Positions 49,570-54,060 of a stretch of DNA of 54,060 nt are shown here, one piece after another. Position numbers and translations under genes: made by a program. Positions within the stretch are counted from its first letter, which is position 1. Every line of letters starts with the position of its first letter. The notes beneath the pieces are model-generated. The model was not told the origin of the DNA and ran no database searches. It saw only the letters and a list, made by a program, of their open reading frames with translations. The DNA is from JAZKAR01 sp040389065 (lineage in GTDB: Bacteria > Pseudomonadota > Gammaproteobacteria > Burkholderiales > Casimicrobiaceae). The stretch is taken from assembly GCA_040389065.1 (NCBI GenBank), contig JAZKAR010000007.1:1-54060 (forward strand). The letters are read 5' to 3'.

Positions 49570-50499
49570 ATGACACCTATTCTTTCTGTAGTTGGTCTTT
49601 CTAAAACATATGCTAGTGGTTTTAGTGCTTTAAAAAATATTAATCTTGATATTTATAAAGGTGAAATTTTTGCCTTGCTAGGCCCTAACGGGGCAGGAAA
49701 AACAACATTAATCAGTATCATTTGCGGCATTACAAATCCTAGTACAGGTACTGTAACGGTTGATCAGCATGACATTATTAAAGACTATCGCGCCGCACGC
49801 GAACTGATTGGCTTGGTTCCGCAAGAACTTACGACTGATGCATTTGAAACCGTGTGGGATACCGTTTCGTTTAGCCGAGGGCTATTCGGTAAATCGCCAA
49901 GCCCTGCACATATTGAAAAAGTATTGCGTTCTCTTTCGTTATGGGAAAAAAAAGATAACAAAATTATTACGCTGTCAGGAGGAATGAAGCGCCGTGTGTT
50001 AATTGCAAAAGCTCTTTCTCATGAGCCTAATATTCTTTTTCTTGATGAGCCGACTGCAGGTGTAGATGTTAAGTTAAGACGTGATATGTGGGAATTAGTA
50101 CAATCGCTTCGCTCTACCGGTGTAACCATTATTTTGACTACCCACTATATTGAAGAAGCAGAAGAAATTGCAGACAGGATAGGGGTAATTACAAAAGGCG
50201 AAATTATTGTTGTTGAGGGAAAAGCAGAGTTAATGCGTAAGCTAGGTAAAAAACAGCTTATTTTAGAATTACAACAGCCTATAAAAGAAATTCCTGCACA
50301 ATTTTTAGCCTATGATCTTGTATTATCTGAAGAAGGTAAGGCCATTACGTATACCTATGCTACGCAAGAACATAACTCTCTTAGTATTCTTGAACTTTTA
50401 AAAGCGTTAGAAGAGAATGGTATTGTTGTAAAAGATCTTCAAACTACTCAAAGTTCATTAGAAGATATTTTTGTCAGCTTAGTGAGGGAAGAGCAATGA
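49570..50499 (+). CDS. yadG: YadG-like ABC transporter ATP-binding protein
   Basis: The 309-residue ATPase has Walker A LLGPNGAGKTT (37-46), signature TLSGGMKRR (134-142), Walker B ILFLDEP (155-161) and the switch His in ILTTHY. A C-terminal extension of about 80 residues ends LEDIFVSLVREE. Length and sequence resemble E. coli YadG. It pairs with the permease gene that overlaps its stop (ATGA at 50496-50499) to form an ABC-2 type exporter with an unknown cargo. The symbol is by resemblance, not proof of orthology. Confidence 0.9.
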   Translation: MTPILSVVGLSKTYASGFSALKNINLDIYKGEIFALLGPNGAGKTTLISIICGITNPSTGTVTVDQHDIIKDYRAARELIGLVPQELTTDAFETVWDTVSFSRGLFGKSPSPAHIEKVLRSLSLWEKKDNKIITLSGGMKRRVLIAKALSHEPNILFLDEPTAGVDVKLRRDMWELVQSLRSTGVTIILTTHYIEEAEEIADRIGVITKGEIIVVEGKAELMRKLGKKQLILELQQPIKEIPAQFLAYDLVLSEEGKAITYTYATQEHNSLSILELLKALEENGIVVKDLQTTQSSLEDIFVSLVREEQ

Positions 50500-51257
50500 A
50501 CCTACACGCCATTCGCGCAATTTATGCCTTTGAAATGGCACGTACTCGACGCACATTGTTACAAAGCATTGTATCGCCTGTTGTTTCAACATCTTTATAT
50601 TTTGTTGTATTTGGTTCTGCGATTGGCTCCCGAATTCAGCAGGTTGATAATATCCAATATGGAGCGTTTATTGTACCTGGCTTAATTATGCTATCACTGC
50701 TTACCCAGAGTATATCAAATGCTTCGTTTGGAATTTATTTCCCCCGCTTTACAGGAACAATTTATGAGTTGCTCTCAGCACCTATTTCTTATTTTGAAAT
50801 AGTTTTGAGTTATGTTGGGGCAGCTGCAACAAAGTCTATTATTCTTGGTTTAATTATTCTTGCCACAGCAAGTTTATTTGTACCATTACAGATTTTGCAC
50901 CCAGTTTGGATGATAGTATTTTTATTCTTAACGTCATTTACCTTTAGCTTACTAGGTTTTATTATTGGTATTTGGGCAGATAGTTTCGAAAAACTCCAGT
51001 TAGTTCCAATGCTTATTATTACACCGCTTACTTTTTTAGGGGGAAGCTTTTATTCTATTCATATGCTACCACCTATTTGGCAAAAAATTAGTTTGTTTAA
51101 TCCTGTAGTTTATTTAATTAGCGGGTTTAGATGGAGTTTTTTTGGCATATCAGATGTAAGTGTTACTACAAGTTTGGGGATGACAGCAGTTTTTTTAGGG
51201 GTTTGTTTGGTTATTGTATCGTGGATGTTTAAAACAGGATACAGAATTAAAAATTAA
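50496..51257 (+). CDS. yadH: YadH-like ABC-2 type transporter permease
   Basis: The 253-residue inner-membrane protein has six hydrophobic segments and the ABC-2 signatures FGSAIGSRI, YGAFIVPGLIMLSLL, YELLSAPISYFEIV, PLTFLGGSFYSI and NPVVYLISGFRW. These closely resemble E. coli YadH. It forms the membrane channel of the exporter energised by the preceding ATPase. A strong terminator (51301-51332) ends this two-gene operon. Confidence 0.9.
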   Translation: MNLHAIRAIYAFEMARTRRTLLQSIVSPVVSTSLYFVVFGSAIGSRIQQVDNIQYGAFIVPGLIMLSLLTQSISNASFGIYFPRFTGTIYELLSAPISYFEIVLSYVGAAATKSIILGLIILATASLFVPLQILHPVWMIVFLFLTSFTFSLLGFIIGIWADSFEKLQLVPMLIITPLTFLGGSFYSIHMLPPIWQKISLFNPVVYLISGFRWSFFGISDVSVTTSLGMTAVFLGVCLVIVSWMFKTGYRIKN

Positions 51258-51300
51258 TACCATTTAAAATAAAGATGCAATATATCATAGACAATTTTTA

Positions 51301-51332
51301 ACGCGATAAAATTTTTTTATCGCGTTTTTTTT
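51301..51332 (+). terminator. Rho-independent terminator after the ABC transporter operon
   Basis: ACGCGATAAA (51301-51310) and TTTATCGCGT (51316-51325) form a perfect 10-bp stem with a 5-base loop, followed by a run of seven Ts. It lies 44 bp beyond the permease stop. Confidence 0.92.
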
Positions 51333-51372
51333 AAACTAATTTAACTATTATTATTCTTAGAATTTCAATATT

Positions 51373-51762
51373 TTATTTTAAAAGCAGTATTTTATTCGCT
51401 GGTTTTTTGTTATTACATAACCCCATCCATTGATAACGTTTTTTTGTTAGCGCAAAAAATGTTATCAATAACAAAAGATAGAATGTAGAAGAAAAATATG
51501 TTTTATCACTATACACTGTATCTAACATGGCACATAAAAAATGTGTTTTACAAGGATACGATATTATTTTAGTGAAAAAATATATAAAAAGAATAATACA
51601 AATATTTGAAAAAACAAATGTAGCTATTAAATAACATAGTGCAATGCAGTAAAATCTAAAAGAATTTATTATTTTATCGGTAAGATAAATTCTTAAAGAA
51701 AAAATAAACCACAATGGCGATGTAATCACGATCATCCAAAATATATACACGATCCATTCCAT
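51373..51762 (-). CDS. Hypothetical integral membrane protein
   Basis: The 129-residue product has about four hydrophobic helices (WIVYIFWMIVITSPLWFIF; ALCYLIATFVFSNICIILFIYFF; FYLLLLITFFALT) and a basic C-terminal tail (TKKRYQWMG, then NNKKPANKILLLK). No family was recognised. A GAAAG site precedes the ATG. It is convergent with the ABC operon. Confidence 0.55.
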   Translation of the reverse strand: MEWIVYIFWMIVITSPLWFIFSLRIYLTDKIINSFRFYCIALCYLIATFVFSNICIILFIYFFTKIISYPCKTHFLCAMLDTVYSDKTYFSSTFYLLLLITFFALTKKRYQWMGLCNNKKPANKILLLK

Positions 51763-52240
51763 AATGATTCACTTTCTTTATTAAAAAGTGGCTGTTTTGT
51801 ACAAATGAAGGGTTTAGCGATACGTATTTTTAACGGTTAAAAAATTTTATTTTAAGAGGGCGCAACGGTGTAACCTCATCACTGAGACAACGTTTTTATT
51901 TTTTGTTGAAGCGCTTAGCAGGTATCTTTTTCTTAAAGATAAAAACGCTTCAAGTACGAAAATAAAATTTTTTTCAGCAACTTTCCAGCAATTTTTATAC
52001 CTAAAAAAAACTTGCTTTTGCATCTTATTGAAGCTTCACATTAGCTACTGTTTTTAAAGATATTTATCTTTTGTAATCGAATAAAAATCAATAAAATCCC
52101 ATTAAATCAATAGGATATTTTTTCAGCAACTAAAAAACAACTCTTTTTTTATTATAAACAAAAATTCGCAAAAGTTAGTTTGATTCTTACCCGTTACCAA
52201 TTTGTAACCTGAAAAAAAACCTTTTTTGTAGGGAGCAATC
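51763..52240. other. AT-rich intergenic region with nested hairpin
   Basis: About 480 bp with no gene. A structured element at 51906-51953 has outer arms TTGAAGCG / CGCTTCAA and inner arms TATCTTT / AAAGATA, an unusually good nested stem in otherwise unstructured sequence. Closer to the downstream gene, TTACC boxes at 52187-52191 and 52194-52198 (7-bp period) resemble the regulon boxes, but no TTGACA follows. Confidence 0.4.
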
Positions 52241-52672
52241 ATGGTGAATTCACTTGAACCAAAATGGCAACCCCTGAGCACATTATCTCTTTTCTCTGAT
52301 TACTTAGATACTCAATTAGAGGATGTGAGAAATCAGTATGATGCATTATTATCAGTACAAAGTCGGCCTCATATACTTGATGATGCAATGATTACACGCA
52401 TTATGGACGTTTATACTGAGCAGCAGAAGTGTTTATCGGTATTTAAAGAGCAAGCTATCCGATGGAGATATGAAGCAAAAACCTATGATCAACAAGCATC
52501 CGTTGATTTTCTTAACTCACAGATTCATCAAATTGAAGTGTTATCAAATTATATATTTGATTTAACTAAACAATTATCAGGAAAAAATATCTATGATATT
52601 CACGTTAAAACCCATTCTACCTTTAATTCTTTAGCAAAATCCAACTCCTCTTTACATAATCAGCCGCAGTAA
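52241..52672 (+). CDS. Hypothetical helical cytoplasmic protein
   Basis: The 143-residue product has no signal or membrane segment and is predicted mostly alpha-helical (SLFSDYLDTQLEDVRNQYDALLS; IMDVYTEQQKCLSVFKEQAIRW; FLNSQIHQIEVLSNYIFDLTKQLS). Length and amphipathic helices are reminiscent of small phasin-like proteins, but the match is not strong enough to assign. The GGGAG site is good, so the gene is probably real. Nearby TTACC boxes hint at stress control. Confidence 0.6.
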   Translation: MVNSLEPKWQPLSTLSLFSDYLDTQLEDVRNQYDALLSVQSRPHILDDAMITRIMDVYTEQQKCLSVFKEQAIRWRYEAKTYDQQASVDFLNSQIHQIEVLSNYIFDLTKQLSGKNIYDIHVKTHSTFNSLAKSNSSLHNQPQ

Positions 52673-52683
52673 AACAACCACGA

Positions 52684-52747
52684 CGATGGTAAGAGGCACT
52701 GGATTTTTATCTTCCAGGTGCTCAATAGAACTGGCAAAGCACCATCG
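52684..52747. other. Structured segment after the helical-protein gene
   Basis: Nested inverted repeats: outer arms CGATGGT (52684-52690) and ACCATCG (52741-52747), with inner arms GCACTGG and CCAGGTGC enclosing an A/T loop. It starts 12 bp after the stop codon. It could be a terminator without a T-run, a small RNA or an mRNA-stabilising structure. The rest of the gap to 53016 shows nothing recognisable. Confidence 0.4.
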
Positions 52748-53016
52748 AGTATATTCTTGAATATAAATTTCCCCTACTTAACCAAGTGCGCAAGCCTACG
52801 CTTTATTTTTTTTAAAAGCGGCTTATAAAACGCTAAAGTATCCGTCCAAGAATAGATGCTTAGCGCCTTGGTGAGTAGGTACTGAAACACCTAATATCTA
52901 ACTAGGTTTTTGTATGTATTGTGAAAGTAGATGTTTAATGATTTAAAAACCTAATCTATACTATTCATAATGAACCTATAATCATGCCTTTATTTAACAT
53001 TGCTAAATACTATGTG

Positions 53017-53790
53017 TTATTTTACAAGTTTTTTTTGATTATTAATAAATTTATTAATCAAAATATTTTCTTGAAAAATAATAATCTCTATTTGATTATC
53101 AATGATAATATTACTTACATTTTCTTTGTTTTTAAGACTTTCTAAATGTTTTACTATTAATGCTGATTTAAATTTTGCACTTTCAATCACATTATAATCA
53201 TTCGTTAATTTGGCTGAATTTAGCATATCAAGTGTTAGCAATGTTATATGTTTAATACTATCTTGATTTACTTTAATAGGTTTTTTTTGTAAATCTAATG
53301 ATAACTCTATCGCTTCTTCAGCTAAATGATTAGCTAATTTTATTTGTTGCCTACGATAGTTATCTTCAATAAAAAATTTTCCTGAATCAAATATTACTTT
53401 CCATAAAATTCCGAATAAAATGGCAAGAGCAATACATTGTTTAGTGTTATTAACATTAATCAGGCTTAACAAAAATATACCTACAATGGCACTTAATCCG
53501 CCAAAGAATATGAAGCATAGTAATTGGGGATCAAAGGTACTAAAATTATTGTTAGAGATTAACCATGCAGTAAAGCCGCCTATACCACCAAATATGGCAT
53601 ATAAAAAAATATCGTAAAAGTCTCTACGATTGAACTTAAAAACAGCTATATCTTTTTTAAGAAGCTCGTTATCGTTAAGAAGGGCAGGTTGAATCACTGG
53701 CTCATCTGCGGAAATTTCAGAGGAAGGCTGATCTTTTTTCATTTTTATTGCCCGATATTTTATAGGTATATATATGTTATCGGTAGTCAT
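53017..53790 (-). CDS. Hypothetical membrane protein with C-terminal helical domain
   Basis: The 257-residue product has a polar N-terminus (about 60 residues). Three to four hydrophobic helices follow between about 58 and 140 (FLYAIFGGIGGFTAWLI; LLCFIFFGGLSAIVGIFLLSLI; CIALAILFGILWKVIFD), then a cytoplasmic Lys/Asn/Ile-rich helical region of about 110 residues. No family was recognised. An internal ATG at residue 17 (53742) is an alternative start. It is very AT-rich even for this window, which may point to recent acquisition. Confidence 0.55.
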   Translation of the reverse strand: MTTDNIYIPIKYRAIKMKKDQPSSEISADEPVIQPALLNDNELLKKDIAVFKFNRRDFYDIFLYAIFGGIGGFTAWLISNNNFSTFDPQLLCFIFFGGLSAIVGIFLLSLINVNNTKQCIALAILFGILWKVIFDSGKFFIEDNYRRQQIKLANHLAEEAIELSLDLQKKPIKVNQDSIKHITLLTLDMLNSAKLTNDYNVIESAKFKSALIVKHLESLKNKENVSNIIIDNQIEIIIFQENILINKFINNQKKLVK

Positions 53791-54005
53791 TAAATCTTTT
53801 ACATAATTTCAAATATTTAATGACTTTTTGGAAATGTTAAACAATGCTATCAAGTAAAAAATGAGGTCAATAATAATTTTTATAAAGCTTTTTTATGATA
53901 TTTTTTGAAAACAATGTTAGCAAATTAAAAAGGGAAGGGTACTCTTATATCAACATGAAAACCAAATCAATAGTAGGTTTTTTATTTAATGCTAAGTGGG
54001 GTTTG

Positions 54006-54060
54006 AAGCCCATCGCGCCAGGATAAGCCTGGGAATGGAGGAAGACTAACAATCTGAAAC
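54006..54060. repeat. Right copy of 55-bp terminal inverted repeat
   Basis: This is the exact reverse complement of bases 1-55. Between the last gene (ending at 53790) and this repeat, about 215 bp of AT-rich sequence shows no gene. See the left copy for interpretation. Confidence 0.85.

Noticed and set aside
52187..52198. TTACC pair upstream of the 143-residue gene as a member of the stress motif
   Set aside because: The period is 7 bp and no -35 follows. It is kept only as a hint in the feature notes.
1..54060. Linear replicon or large transposon bounded by 55-bp inverted repeats
   Set aside because: There is no transposase, replication or telomere-resolvase gene, and the repeat length equals a common assembly k value. 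An assembly-graph boundary explains it better.

Overview
The window reads as one assembled contig from an AT-rich Gram-negative proteobacterium, probably gamma- or betaproteobacterial. The evidence is outer-membrane and TonB machinery, lipoproteins, a PEP-CTERM sorting tail, a complete ynbABCD-type phospholipid gene cluster, a DUF2239 gene and YadG/YadH-type ABC genes. No rRNA, tRNA, CRISPR array, plasmid replication gene or phage structural gene was seen. The first and last 55 bases are perfect inverted copies of each other. A de Bruijn-graph contig bounded by one repeat explains this better than a linear replicon does.

Layout. 0.2-2.3 kb: a lone cobyric acid synthase gene and the wreck of a serine resolvase. 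2.3-6.3 kb: a TonB receptor / Asp-box protein / thioredoxin-like operon. 6.7-14.8 kb: a PEP-CTERM protein, a DUF4331-lipoprotein-TPR-HupE operon, and an ECF sigma/anti-sigma pair. 14.4-22.4 kb: small stress-type genes (CsbD and others) and a four-gene operon of hybrid kinase, CheR, CheB and response-regulator kinase. 22.7-25.6 kb: a divergent pair of an NPPY-type methyltransferase and a haem-oxygenase-like diiron enzyme. 26-29.4 kb: cold-shock protein, DUF2158, a truncated membrane gene, GlsB/YeaQ and other small proteins. 29.9-37.4 kb: the ynbA-ynbB-plsC-ynbC-ynbD lipid operon plus a DHA2 exporter. 37.6-41.1 kb: esterase, CopG regulator, dienelactone hydrolase and DUF2239. 41.8-45.3 kb: a KaiC-like ATPase translationally coupled to a hybrid histidine kinase. 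45.5-54 kb: small secreted or disordered proteins, an FGE-domain protein, a DUF1232 protein, a YadGH-type ABC transporter and hypothetical proteins.

Two patterns cut across the genes. First, a dispersed palindromic repeat of about 75-127 bp occurs at least seven times between 6.6 and 49 kb. It has terminal inverted repeats of about 16 bp, and the copy inside the ynb operon has a perfect 7-bp flanking duplication, which marks it as a MITE-like non-autonomous element. Second, three small genes (csbD-like, cspA-like and a 109-residue hypothetical) share a promoter layout: two TTACC-like boxes 9 bp apart, placed 7-9 bp upstream of TTGACA. This suggests a local stress regulon. A third well-formed regulatory site is a palindrome pair that brackets the promoter of the DUF2239 gene.

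Much of the window is signalling and stress biology: two multi-kinase modules, a sigma/anti-sigma pair and several low-complexity or hydrophilic small proteins. The least understood pieces are the methyltransferase/diiron enzyme pair, the ynb cluster with its extra acyltransferase, the Asp-box/TlpA/TonB operon, and the regulon motif.
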